From positions 11,740,722 through 11,804,721 of the forward strand of contig NC_054085.1 of assembly GCF_017562075.2 (NCBI RefSeq): a stretch of 64,000 bases of DNA, given 5' to 3'. Positions within the stretch are counted from its first letter, which is position 1, and every line of letters begins with the position of its first letter. Made by a program: the position numbers and the translations under genes. This document shows positions 34,451-45,445 of this stretch, piece by piece. Below the pieces are notes generated by a model. The model did not search any database. It was not told the DNA's origin and saw nothing but the letters and a program-made list of their open reading frames with translations. Origin of the DNA: Anopheles merus (Eukaryota; Arthropoda; Insecta; Diptera; Culicidae).

Positions 34451-34865
34451 TTACAGGGTTTTCCAAGTCAGTTTCGAATGTAAAAATTGTGATTCACCGC
34501 ACGCAAATTGTTGTTCCACATCGATCTGTCATTTCATTTCCATCATAATCATTTTTAATTTCATCAGCATGACTTTCAACATGCCTCAAGCTGCATTGAG
34601 TTTAACAGTGCTTTGTTGTGTGTTGAAAATCATGTGTTGAAACTGAATTTTTATTTTCGGGCAAATAAACCATTTGACAATTGTTGAAAAACATCTTGGA
34701 TGGAGTCTAAGATTGCAAATCGGTCTTGAAATAGATCCTGACCCCATTCAGGCCCTAATACTGTTGCCTTTTTAATTCGTCTCCAATTATAGTATCAAAA
34801 GCAGTCTCAGTCAAGGAACTATCCAGTCTAGTGGTTTTCCTATTTGTTTTATTTTTTCATTGATG

Positions 34866-34975
34866 GGTCCTGTGGTACTATCGTCACCTCGGACAACTAA
34901 ACAACATGCCCTTTTGTGGGTTCAAGCTTCACATGGACCGTCGTCTTAAGCAAAGATTGACTATCCGGCTGCCTG
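34866..34975 (+). mobile_element. diverged SINE 5' fragment
   Basis: GTGGTACTATCGTCACCTCG, ACAACATGCCC, GTGGGTTCAAGC and CATGGACCGTCG correspond in order to the head of the SINE family; the tail is absent. Confidence 0.55.
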
Positions 34976-35294
34976 GTATTTTAAAAAGTCTAGAAAGCTT
35001 GTATAGTATATTCAATCATGGTATATTGCACCTAAAAGAAAATTATTTGTTGCTGAATTTATTTTATAGAAATGTTGCCGCGATATTTTTATACATCCGG
35101 ACCTACAGTAGCGGCCTCCTAATGTAAGACACATATCTTCTGGCATTAAGGCTTCCTCGACAGTTCCTTGAACTACTTTTTGGAAAACTTACTACACACG
35201 TCGTAGATGCCATTCTTTAGCAATGCTTGGGGCAATAATTAGGCCGATGTATGAAAAAATCGCGAAAAACCACGCATAAATGTATATACTGTCT

Positions 35295-35490
35295 GAAATC
35301 GCCAGTTGAACATTAATTGACTGCCATCTATTGAATATGTGCTTTTTATTTGTCATGTTTTTTTTTTTCATACAAATTTAGCAAACAGGTCATGTGATTT
35401 TTATTATTTTCCAAAAATCTTTTTTCCATACAAACGCACGCTTTTAACTGCCAGTAAACTATTTTGAGTCTGGTATCCGCAAATCAACTG
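35295..35490. mobile_element. possible old miniature inverted-repeat element
   Basis: Words such as CCAGTTGAAC, GTGCTTTTTA and CCATACAAACG resemble those of the element at 62187-62436, and the ends are loosely complementary. Too decayed for certainty. Confidence 0.25.
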
Positions 35491-36340
35491 GTTGTAAAAT
35501 GTTATAACGATTTTTATTTCCTGCAGTGTTTTTTAAAGAATTAGACAATATGGTACAATATGCATCCAGCGAATAAAAACACTCGTTGAAAGTACTAAAA
35601 ATGTTACATTTATTTCAAGTAGAGCGAATAAATAAACTGAAGCAGGCATAATTTGCATAATTATTAACAAAACATCGTTTAATAAGAACCAAATGTGACC
35701 TCTGCGAACATGGTAGTATTAGTATTTTCTTTGGTAGGTTCACCATCAGGCCAAATAATGCTATACCACTTGAGGTCTTGATTGAGATTTTATTATTTAG
35801 AATTTAATCTACGCGGAGCATTATTAATCAATCTACTTATTTGCACATTTATTCATTTTTAGTACTGCTTAGCAAAGTCCCGATATTTTTTCTTATTTAA
35901 ATACTAAATTTAAGTTACATACTTACTTCTAGGCTTTATAAGCGTTCATATGTGAGAACGATCAAATAAAGTTAAAGGAAATATCCTAAGAATGATCACA
36001 CAAAACAGTTTTACTTCTTCCTATAAGATTGATAACTTCTGTTGAATTAAATATTTTCAATTCAAATTAAAATAGAAATTGAATCCTTTGTAACTGTGAG
36101 TTCTTGTAAGAAACAATAAATACTATGAATTAAGAATTATCATTACCAAACTTAATTGAATTGAAATTGAATTGATCAAAATCAGTTATCAACCTATTAC
36201 ATTTCTCTTATCAAGTCATTCACGACAGCTACAACTATAACATATGCTCGTTCAAGCCATTTTTTAACCATGCCAATATGAAATGGATGATAGTTATGAC
36301 AATGACAACAAAGACGCAACACCGAATGATTTGATGACCG

Positions 36341-36490
36341 TCAAACGCGCCCCTCTCACATCCTGTTGTTGCGGATTTTCGCACACCGCCAATCCGTATA
36401 AAAGCTCTATCAGCTGATCACAACGACATCACTCAGCGATCAGCAGTCTTCAGTAAAGCACATCCTCCCACTGCAATCATCTCTCCAACC
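36341..36490 (+). promoter_or_regulatory. promoter and 5' UTR of array copy 5
   Basis: TATAAAAG at 36397-36404 in the shared block with CGCACACCGCCAATCCG before it and CAGCTGATCACAACGACATC after it. Confidence 0.8.
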
Positions 36491-37144
36491 ATGGCTTCCA
36501 AAGTAAGTCAAACTAACGATACAAATCTCTTCCTGAGATACTAACAAGAAATCCAACCTTTCCAGTTCGTTCTGATCGTCGCTTCCCTGGCTTGCGTCAG
36601 CGCCGGATACATCCCGAGCGACAACTCCCATCTGTCTTACGGTGTGGCCCCGGCTGTGAGCTACTCCAACGTCATCAAGAACGTTGCTCCAGTGCCAGTG
36701 CTGAGCAAGACCATCCTTCCAGAGCCTCAACTGTACCATGGATACGCCCAGATTGCCCCGTCGGTTGTGGTCAGCAAGCCTCTGGCTCTTACCAACCCTC
36801 TGCCCGTGTCCTATGCTGCCCCTCACTCTCTGTACCAGGCTCCGGCTCTCGAGTACACGAAGCCTCTGTCTTATGGCCCATATGCCAAGACTGTGATCGC
36901 TGCTGAGCCAACCTACGCCAAGACTGTGATCGCTGCTGAGCCAGCTTACGCCAAGACCATCGTGTCGGAGCCCATCTACACCAAGAACGTGTTCGCTGAG
37001 CCGATCTACCCGGCCAAGACGTTGATCGCTGAACCCGTGTACGGCAGGAGCATTCTCGCTCAGCCAGCTCCGATCTACGGTGGAAAGGTTCTGTCTTATG
37101 GCCCACAGGTCGCCTACGGAGGCTATGGTGCTCATGGTTGGTAA
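36491..37144 (+). CDS. array copy 5: low-complexity cuticular protein, 196 aa
   Basis: Exons 36491-36502 (MASK) and 36566-37144, intron 63 bp. Same architecture as copy 1: signal peptide, YAAP middle, two TYAKTVIAAEP-type units, then AYAKTIVSEP, IYTKNVFAEP, IYPAKTLIAEP and C-terminal YGAHGW. Changes peculiar to this copy: SDNSHLSYG for SDHSHLSYG and VYGRSILAQP for VYGKSILAQP; GYAQIAPS is shared with copy 7. First gene of the 2.63-kb tandem series. Confidence 0.9.
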
Positions 37145-37208
37145 ATGTTTTGACTGTGATAATGTACCGGCTGAATGCGTGCTAAGTGAAATATGTGATA
37201 TGTGCAAG

Positions 37209-37214
37209 AATAAA
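37209..37214 (+). terminator. polyadenylation signal (AATAAA) of array copy 5
   Basis: AATAAA 64 bases after the stop codon in the shared 3' UTR. Confidence 0.7.
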
Positions 37215-37949
37215 AGTTGATTTAAGTAATTAAAAGCATGGTTTTGATTGATTTATTTAGTTCTATAGTTGAAAAGGGAAAATCTATCAGTTCAGCCATC
37301 GCAGTACTTCAAATGATGTTTGAAGTTGGAAGACATTCATTCATTTGTTTATAAAACATTGCAAATGATGGAACTATGAACTGAAAGTTTTCCTTTGAAT
37401 CCTTTTGAGTGAATAATAATGCAGGAAGTAAGTTAACGCATGTTTTGATGACTTAAATTATTAAAATAAGAAGTTCGTTGGATCGTTAGCTTCATATTTT
37501 TGTGGTATTGCTTATTTTCGAAACTATGTTATCCATTTCTTTTGTTCCTAATTGAACCAGAATTTCTGGCAGGACCTTTTCGTTTAATTTCTTTTCACAT
37601 TCTGACTGCTGACAGTGCCTTGAGCCTGACATCCTCAAATCAACGTGCCTGTGATATACTTAAAGATTAACATTTCCTGATGAGTTATGTGTCAATAATT
37701 GAGCTAAAAGGCAAAATCAAAGACATAAGTTACAATTTTGTGTGATTAAAAGTGCAGATTGAAAGATATCTGCAGACTGCAAATGAATTATGTTTAAGAA
37801 CATTTGACCTGTGTTGCCTGTGAAGCTGCACAATAATCGCGAAGTAATTAGTATGCATAGATAAACTAAGATCAGCTAAGAATTATTCTATCCATGTCCT
37901 ATTTGGATTGGAAGGTGTCCAACGCAAACTTACTCGACTTGCCACGGGG

Positions 37950-38311
37950 CGTTTTCTTTCGAGTCATGAGAATTCGGTAATCCCTTCTTATCCACCTATC
38001 GACTCTTGGGTCTTGACTCGATAAAAACTCGCTACTTACACTTGCAAGCTTGCTTCATCACCAGCGTTATACTGAATGAGCTTGCTGCTCCTTTCCTCTT
38101 ATCTGCCATTTCCTATTATGACCCTTCCCAGCATCTTCGCGATAGGCCACCCCTCTATATTCCCACCCGGCTAACTCGATATGGGCAAAATGATCCATTC
38201 CTTAACGGTCAGATTGCGTTCAATTCATTCTATCATTTGTTTGATTTTCACACTCCTTCATCCCTCTTCCGTTCTCGCTTTCGTTCTTCCTCATCCTTAT
38301 CCTTTGCTTAG
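37950..38311 (+). mobile_element. fossil 3' end of a non-LTR retrotransposon reverse transcriptase
   Basis: A frame at 38006-38311 reads SIKTRYLHLQACFITSVIL, NELAAPFLLSAISYYDPS, RPPLYIPTRLTRYGQNDPF, AFNSFYHLFDFH and SLFRSRF, the order of conserved words at the C-terminus of Jockey/I-type reverse-transcriptase ORFs (PxR...TxYGxxxP, FN...FDF, FRxR). Everything upstream is lost, typical of 5'-truncated LINE copies. It sits inside the duplicated spacer. Family name beyond that is not assignable by eye. Confidence 0.72.
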
Positions 38312-38929
38312 CAATTAAGAACAATTGTTAAGTCCTTGTGGCGGATATTTGTATTAAAAAAATATTTGTGTTTTGACAAATCATTTGTTGAAGCTGTTTG
38401 ATGTTACTGTAGGTGCTTTGTTTTCGATGTCGCCATAATTTATTATTTTGTTGGAGATAATGTGATACATTAAACGAATAAAGCTAAAAATATAACCCAA
38501 ACACTAACCCCACAGAATAATTCGTCTGCTTCCCCTTGAATGCACGGTTTATAGCAAATTAAACATTTGATCAGATGATCTGAGACCTGCTACAGACAAA
38601 AACAACCTGGAAAGAGTCAACAACACACGTAACAGAACAAGTTGTTAAACATTTTACGCATATTATGGTCGCATGTTATGGACAGATACAAATAAAGTAG
38701 ACTAATGCAATAGAATAACTAAACCCGAAATTGATTAAAACGGACAAAAGGGTTGACAAATGAAGCATCACACATGTTAATTTAAAAGTGAATTTATGCG
38801 TGTGTACATATTGAGTAATTAACCATATCAACAGCCAACATTAAGAATGCTTCTGTCATTTTTAAACCATGCGATAAAGCAATAAGCGATAATTATGACA
38901 ATGACAATAAAGACACAATACCGATTGAT

Positions 38930-39089
38930 TTGATGACCGTCAAACGACGCCCCTCTTACATCCTGTTGTTGCGGATTTTCGCACACCGCCAATCCGTATA
39001 TAAGCTCTATCAGCTGATCGCAACAACATCACTCAGCGATCAGCAGTCTTCAGTAAAGCACATCCTTCCACTGCAATCATCCCCCAACC
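38930..39089 (+). promoter_or_regulatory. promoter and 5' UTR of array copy 6
   Basis: The TATA box is TATATAAG at 38997-39004, one base different from the TATAAAAG of copies 1, 2, 4 and 5 and shared with copy 7. Confidence 0.8.
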
Positions 39090-39776
39090 ATGGCTTCCAA
39101 AGTAAGTCAAACTAACGATACAAATCTCTTCCTGAGATACTAACAAGAGATCCAACCTTTCCAGTTCGTTCTGATCGTCGCTTCCCTGGCTTGCGTCAGC
39201 GCTGGATACATCCCGAGCGACCACTCCCATCTGTCCTACGGTGTGGCCCCGGCTGTGAGCTACTCCAACGTCATCAAGAACGTGGCCCCCGTGCCAGTGC
39301 TGAGCAAGACCATCCTTCCGGAGCCTCAACTGTACCATGGATACGCCCAGACTGCCCCGTCGGTTGTGGTCAGCAAGCCTCTGGCTCTTACCAACCCTCT
39401 GCCCGTGTCCTATGCTGCCCCTCACTCTGTGTACCAGGCTCCGGCTCTCGAGTACACGAAGCCTCTGTCTTATGGCCCATATGCCAAGACTGTGATCGCT
39501 GCTGAGCCAACCTACGCCAAGACTGTGATCGCTGCTGAGCCAACCTACGCCAAGACTGTGATCGCTACTGAGCCAGCTTACGCCAAGACCATCGTGTCGG
39601 AGCCCATCTACACCAAGAACGTGTTCGCTGAGCCGATCTACCCGGCCAAGACGCTGATCGCTGAGCCCGTGTACGGCAAGAGCATTCTCGCTCAGCCAGC
39701 TCCGATCTACGGTGGAAAGGTCCTGTCTTATGGCCCACAGGTCGCCTACGGAGGCTATGGTGCTCATGGCTGGTAA
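39090..39776 (+). CDS. array copy 6: low-complexity cuticular protein, 207 aa
   Basis: Exons 39090-39101 (MASK) and 39165-39776, intron 63 bp. Three TYAKTVIAAEP-type units as in copies 3 and 4, the last with a change to VIATEP. The rest equals copy 5 closely, with SDHSH and VYGKSILAQP. A codon-level sign of conversion: the VAPVPVLSK stretch is written GTGGCCCCCGTGCCAGTGCT here and in copy 7 but GTTGCTCCAGTGCCAGTGCT in copies 4 and 5. Confidence 0.9.
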
Positions 39777-39840
39777 ATGTTTTGACCGTAATAATGTACA
39801 GGCTGAATGCGTGCTAAGTGAAATATGTGATATGTGCAAG

Positions 39841-39846
39841 AATAAA
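39841..39846 (+). terminator. polyadenylation signal (AATAAA) of array copy 6
   Basis: AATAAA 65 bases after the stop codon, in the shared 3' UTR. Confidence 0.7.
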
Positions 39847-40584
39847 AGTTGATTTAAGTAATTAAAAGCATGGTTTTGATTGATTTATTTAGTTCTATAG
39901 TTGAAAAGGGAAAATCTATCAGTTCAGCCATCGCAGTACTTCAAATGATGTTTGAAGTTGGAAGACATTCATTCATTTGTTTATAAAACATTGCAAATGA
40001 TGGAACTATGAACTGAAAGTTTTCCTTTGAATCCTTTTGAGTGAATAATAATGCAGGAAGTAAGTTAACGCATGTTTTGATGACTTAAATTATTAAAATA
40101 AGAAGTTCGTTGGATCGTTAGCTTCATATTTTTGTGGTATTGCTTATTTTCGAAACTATGTTATCCATTTCTTTTGTTCCTAATTGAACCAGAACTTCTG
40201 GCAGGACCTTTCCGTTTAATTTCTTTTCACATTCTGACTGCTGACAGTGCCTTGAGTATGATATCCCCAAATCAACGTGTTTATGATATACTTAACGATT
40301 AACATTTCCTGATGAGTTATGTGTCAAGAAATGAGCTAAAAGGCAAAACCAAAGACATAAGTTACAATTTTGTGTGAATAAAAGTGCAGATTAAGGATAA
40401 TCTGCAGGCTGTAAATGAATTATGTTTAAGAACTTTTGACCTGTGTTGCCTGTGAAGCTGCACAATAACCGCGAAGTAATTAGTATGCATGGATAAACTA
40501 AGATCAGCTAAGAATTATTCTACCCATGTCCTATTTGGATTGGAAGGTGTCCAACGCAAACTTACTCGACTTGCCACGGGGCGT

Positions 40585-40942
40585 TTTCTTTCGAGTCATG
40601 AGAATTCGGTTATCCCTTCTTATCCACCTATCGACTCTTGGGTCTTGACTCGATAAAAACTCGCTACTTACACTTGCAAGCTTGCTTCATACCAGCGTTA
40701 TACTGAATGAGCTTGCTGCTACTTTCCTCTTATCTGCGATTTCCTATTATGACCCTTCCCGCCATCTTCGCGAAAGGCCACCCCTGTATATCCCCACCCG
40801 GCTAACTCGATATGGGCAAAATGATCCATTCCTTAACGGTCAGATTGCGTTCAATTCATTCTATCATTTGTTCGATTTTCACACTCCTTTATCCCTCTTC
40901 CGTTCTCGCTTTCGTTCTTCCTCATCCTTATCCTTTGCTTAG
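40585..40942 (+). mobile_element. second copy of the reverse-transcriptase fossil
   Basis: Duplicate of 37950-38311 carried along in unit B. One base is missing in GCTTCATACCAGCG relative to GCTTCATCACCAGCG, so the frame is shifted before TSVILNELAA; the PTRLTRYGQNDPF and YHLFDFH words persist. Confidence 0.72.
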
Positions 40943-41561
40943 CAATTAAGAACAATTGTTAAGTCCTTGTGGCGGATATTTGTATTAAAAAAATATTTGT
41001 GTTTTGACAAATCATTTGTTGAAGCTGTTTGATGTTACTGTAGGTGCTTTGTTTTCGATGTCACCATAATTTATTATTTTGTTGGAGATAATGTGATAAA
41101 TTAAACGAATAAAGCTAAAAATATAACCCAAACACTAACCCCACAGAATAATTCGTCTGCTTCCCCTTGAATGCACGTTTTAAAAGCAAATTAAACATTT
41201 GATCAGATGATCTGAGACCTGCTACAGACAAAAACAACCTGGAAAGAGTCAACAACACACGTAACAGAACAAGTTGTTAAACAGTTTACGCATATTATGG
41301 TCGCATGCATGACAGATACAAATAAAGTAGACTAATGCAATAGAATAACTAAACCCGAAATTGATTAAAACGGACAAAAGGGTTGACAAATGAAGCATCA
41401 CACATGTTAATTTAAAAGTGAATTTATGCGTGTGTACATATTGAGTAATTAACCATATCAACAGCCAACATTAAGAATTCTTCTGTCATTTTTAAGCCAT
41501 GCGATAAAGCAATAAGCGATAATTATGACAATGACAATAAAGACACAATACCGATTGATTT

Positions 41562-41719
41562 GATGACCGTCAAACGCGCCCCTCTTACATCCTGTTGTTG
41601 CGGATTTTCGCACACCGCCAATCTGTATATAAGCTCTATCAGCTGATCGCAACAACATCACTCAGCGATCAGCAGTCTTCAGTAAAGCACATCCTTCCAC
41701 TGCAATCATCAATCCAACC
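41562..41719 (+). promoter_or_regulatory. promoter and 5' UTR of array copy 7
   Basis: TATATAAG at 41626-41633; the block reads CCAATCTG where others read CCAATCCG. Confidence 0.8.
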
Positions 41720-42373
41720 ATGGCTTCCAAAGTAAGTCCAACTAACGATACAAATCTCTTCCTGAGATACTAACAAGAGATCCAACCTTTCCAGTTCGTT
41801 CTGATCGTCGCTTCCCTGGCTTGCGTCAGCGCCGGATACATCCCGAGCGACCACTCCCATCTGTCCTACGGTGTGGCTCCGGCTGTGAGCTACTCCAACG
41901 TCATCAAGAACGTGGCCCCCGTGCCAGTGCTGAGCAAGACCATCCTTCCGGAGCCTCAACTGTACCATGGATACGCCCAGATTGCCCCGTCGGTTGTGGT
42001 CAGAAAGCCTCTGGCTCTTACCAACCCTCTGCCCGTGTCCTATGCTGTCCCTCACTCTGTGTACCAGGCTCCGGCTCTCGAGTACACGAAGCCTCTGTCT
42101 TATGGCCCATATGCCAAGACTGTGATCGCTGCTGAGCCAACCTACGCCAAGACTGTGATCGCTGCTGAGCCAGCTTACGCCAAGACCATCGTGTCGGAGC
42201 CCATCTACACCAAGAACGTGTTCGCTGAGCCGATCTACCCGGCCAAGACGCTGATCGCTGAGCCCGTGTACGGCAAGAGCATTCTCGCTCAGCCAGCTCC
42301 GATCTACGGTGGAAAGGTCCTGTCCTATGGCCCACAGGTCGCCTACGGAGGCTATGGTGCCCATGGCTGGTAA
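41720..42373 (+). CDS. array copy 7: low-complexity cuticular protein, 196 aa
   Basis: Exons 41720-41731 (MASK) and 41795-42373, intron 63 bp. Two TYAKTVIAAEP-type units. Individual changes: SVVVRKPLALT for SVVVSKPLALT and VSYAVPHSVY for VSYAAPHSVY. The sequence diverges from all other copies immediately after the stop codon: the shared 3' UTR is replaced by a shorter one. It is the outer end of the plus-strand block, mirroring copy 1 at the other end. Confidence 0.9.
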
Positions 42374-42412
42374 ATGTCATGAAAAACGATGCCTTGTGAA
42401 TGTGATAAAATC

Positions 42413-42418
42413 AATAAA
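42413..42418 (+). terminator. polyadenylation signal (AATAAA) of array copy 7
   Basis: AATAAA 39 bases after the stop codon, in the unique 3' UTR of this copy. Confidence 0.65.
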
Positions 42419-45353
42419 GCCAAAATACTAATATTAAAAAAAACAACTGTTTCATTTTTAACATAGTAAACAAAGCCTTATCTCTTGAAAAGAAGTTCAT
42501 TCATACCTCAAATTCATGGGAATGCCAATTAAAGTAAAAAAAACGGTTTGAAATTTCAATCATCAGCAAATTACCTGTCCAACGCTGTGGAAAACAATCA
42601 CCAAAATCCAAGACCATCGAATTAAAATGCCTTGAAATGATAAATATCCATCTCGGAGGAAGGTTGGGCACTGCAACAAAGCGGATGTTTCTGTTGCTGT
42701 TTGCTGTCAATTCAATGATTGAGGATGAAAGATTCAAACAGCTTCAGGCGAAATTTGTAATTGTAACCACTAAGCTTTTCAAGAGTATTGATATGTTATG
42801 GTTCCTAGCATGGCATGAAAAAATACTTTTATAACATGTAATTAGTGCAGAATGTCATCTTAAAGCCAGGAGTCAGTTCACACCCAACACCCAACCTCGA
42901 TAAGGGCGATTAATGTACAGCCAAAAGCTCTGTTTCGTCTACAATAACGATCACCATCATGTTTTAATACCATCCCATTAATCCCAAACCCTTAAGGATT
43001 CATGCCAAGGACCGATCACTAGAGCTTTGGGGCGTTAAATGTAGGCCCTCTCCCCCCATTAAGAGCAATAAAGTGCTTCTGTTTTATCCAATCTAGCAGT
43101 GCACTTATGCGTACAAGATCGAAAATCACTTTGGCGTGATTGGTGCTATTTTCCCATCGCTTAGGGCGACTGTGGAGCGACTTTTAAGAGCGACCCTTTT
43201 TTTTTTGGTTTAATGCTCCCATCCATCCGTCCAAATATAGATTGGGTATAGGTCGCCACAACGCGACACACAACACAAGCCCCCTTGCGATCAGTATGCA
43301 GGTGTGCGTATGGATTATCAATTAAGAGACTCCACTCCTACCCTCGTTGGCTCCTCCCAGGTGAATAAAAACGGATCCGCTACCACCGAAAATAATCCGC
43401 CAAATCCAATTCGACTTCACATTCACAGGGACAAGACGCTGTGAAGGATTGTTGTGGCGTTGTGGATCGTCGGTCGGAATCGGTGTCTGGCTCGCTTAAT
43501 CTTAATTGAACCGGGTGACCGAGCGAGGGTGACACTGAGCCACAATTTGCTGTGCGAGAGCATCGCTTCAAACGCGTACAACCGTAATCGTATACGATCG
43601 AACGCATTGGCCAGACCACACATTCCCGCTCCAAATGCCCGCGGAGCTTGGGAAAAAGTAAGGAAATGGCTAAATAATACCTGTTGTACCACCGCCGCGA
43701 AAGAGTCCGAGTCCAACCGACAAAAGTTCAAGGTAGCCTGCGTGTGTGTCGCGTGGTCGTCGTCGTTTCGGACGGGCCCTTGTTGTGACAGCAGCACGGT
43801 GTACGCGCCTGGCCTTAGGCCAGCCGTTTTGCGAGCGGAGGGACCGATGGAAGTGAAACGAATTGCAGAAATGAGTTGTGTAAAAAAAAATACCACCGTC
43901 ATTGTACCCGGCACGGGACAGAAAATCGCACATGCTTGTTCGTCTGCGTTTTTTTGTCTCTTCTCGTTCGTTGCGCTCTACATTGTCGATTGCGTAACGA
44001 TCGGCCAGCTGCCAAAAAAAAGCCGACAAATTCAAGTTTCACTTACTGGCGTTGTACGCACATTGTTGTTCGGTGCACCGTTTTGATGGCGGATGGGCTA
44101 TGGTTTTTTTTATTATGTCCGATCGGTCTATCGATCGGTGTCAATCGAGGTGTGCACTATTTTGTTAATGGCTGTGTTGCAGTTTCCTCCTTTTGCGCGG
44201 GAGTGACGAAGCGAGGTTCGTCACTTTGGCTGGCTGCGAGGTCATTGAAGTCTTTCGTACCGGGATGTAGCGTTGCGGCAGTGATCGGCAACGTTTGTTC
44301 GCTCAGAATCGTTATGATATTTCGTTAAAGTCTCTCTGAAACACAAAAAGATTGTCCCACTCATGTTATTGTGTGATGAAGAAAATTTATTTGATTAATA
44401 ATGTCTCCACCGTTTTCTTTCTACACAATTCAAATTAATATAAATTTAGTCAAAGAATTTGTTAAGTGTGCAGTATTATGGTTTTTCGATTTTTATGAAG
44501 TTTATAAGGATAATTGTCCAAATATATTTGTTACAAATATTTAATAAAATAAATTAAATCATTATTTTGAAAATACAAACCAAAGTATGCAAAACGATTT
44601 TGTTTTAAAAGTTTTTAATTGATATTAGGCCAATTTCTCCGAAAATTCTCCGAAATTTATAGAATAACGGTTCAGAACTGATCCGATAAAAAAAAGCGAC
44701 ACAAAAACCTCAACTGCCAGGCTGCTGGCCCTAGTTGGCCCTCGATTATCGTAGAACGCAATTTGGCTTCTCTGACCCGTTCCTACTCATGTGACGCTCT
44801 TTCTACAACGTCAGCGACGCTTTTGGGCCGAGGATTTCGCCGACTGAGGTTAAATATTCCTTATTCCGGTCAAGTGCTAAATTCTGTTCCATAGGGCGTT
44901 TTTTATGTTCTATGTTAATTAACTAGTTCTGCTAACGATGGATGGCAAACAATGTTAAAATGGTTGGAGAGAGCATTACTGTCTATCGATTGACAAATAA
45001 ACATATAGAAAAAAATCGTTTAGTTGAAAATAGGCAGAAAATTAATTAACAAAGTAATAAGAAATTAACAAAGTAATTCGATCAATAGAAAACAAAGTAT
45101 TAAATCAATTGATGAATTGTCTGTAAAGCATTAAGTAAATCAATTCCAATTAAGGTTTTACTCCCTCGTCCCCAGTTACCGACCACTGCCGTAAATGATA
45201 GGAAATGATGCGCAAGGTGATCAGTACTAGTGAAGTGAGGAAATAATAATTGCTTTTCCTGTCCCCAACTGTTGGAGGTGACGATTAGAAAATCGATATA
45301 GTTACGATTGTTTCGTTTACTTCTACTTATCCTTGTTACTCAGTTCAATTGAG
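42419..45353. other. intergenic DNA between the array and the single-copy gene
   Basis: Overlapping open frames on both strands at 43.4-44.3 kb lack domains, signal peptides or splice context and are treated as chance. The rest is AT-rich unique DNA. Confidence 0.5.
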
Positions 45354-45361
45354 TATATAAA
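45354..45361 (+). promoter_or_regulatory. TATA box of the single-copy Gly/Tyr/Pro cuticular gene
   Basis: TATATAAA, 85-92 bases upstream of the ATG at 45446; it predicts a start near 45385. Confidence 0.7.
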
Positions 45362-45445
45362 CATTGGTAACGGTGCACTATCCATCATCAAACACACGAT
45401 TGTTTCGATAGGTTGAAGAAGCAAAAGTTCTACTTTCAATCCACT

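Larger units (their letters stand above)
33457..36340. other. spacer between array copies 4 and 5
   Basis: Holds a SINE with a greatly expanded GAA tail (33571-33937), a degenerate minisatellite (34080-34450), a diverged SINE fragment (34866-34975) and a possible old miniature element near 35295-35490. No coding exon is supported. Confidence 0.55.
37145..39776 (+). repeat. tandem duplication unit A (spacer plus copy 6)
   Basis: The sequence after copy 5, from its stop codon through the spacer into copy 6, is repeated nearly base for base after copy 6. Stop codons of copies 5 and 6 are 2632 bp apart, and TATA boxes of copies 6 and 7 are 2629 bp apart. Confidence 0.88.
39777..42373 (+). repeat. 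tandem duplication unit B (spacer plus copy 7)
   Basis: Near-identical repeat of 37145-39776, ending at the stop codon of copy 7. Small differences are visible, for example ATGATATCCCCAAATC versus CTGACATCCTCAAATC and single-base indels. Confidence 0.88.

Noticed and set aside
43454..44086. 210-codon frame with overlapping antisense frames
   Set aside because: No domain, poor composition, frames open on both strands; probably chance in GC-richer DNA.
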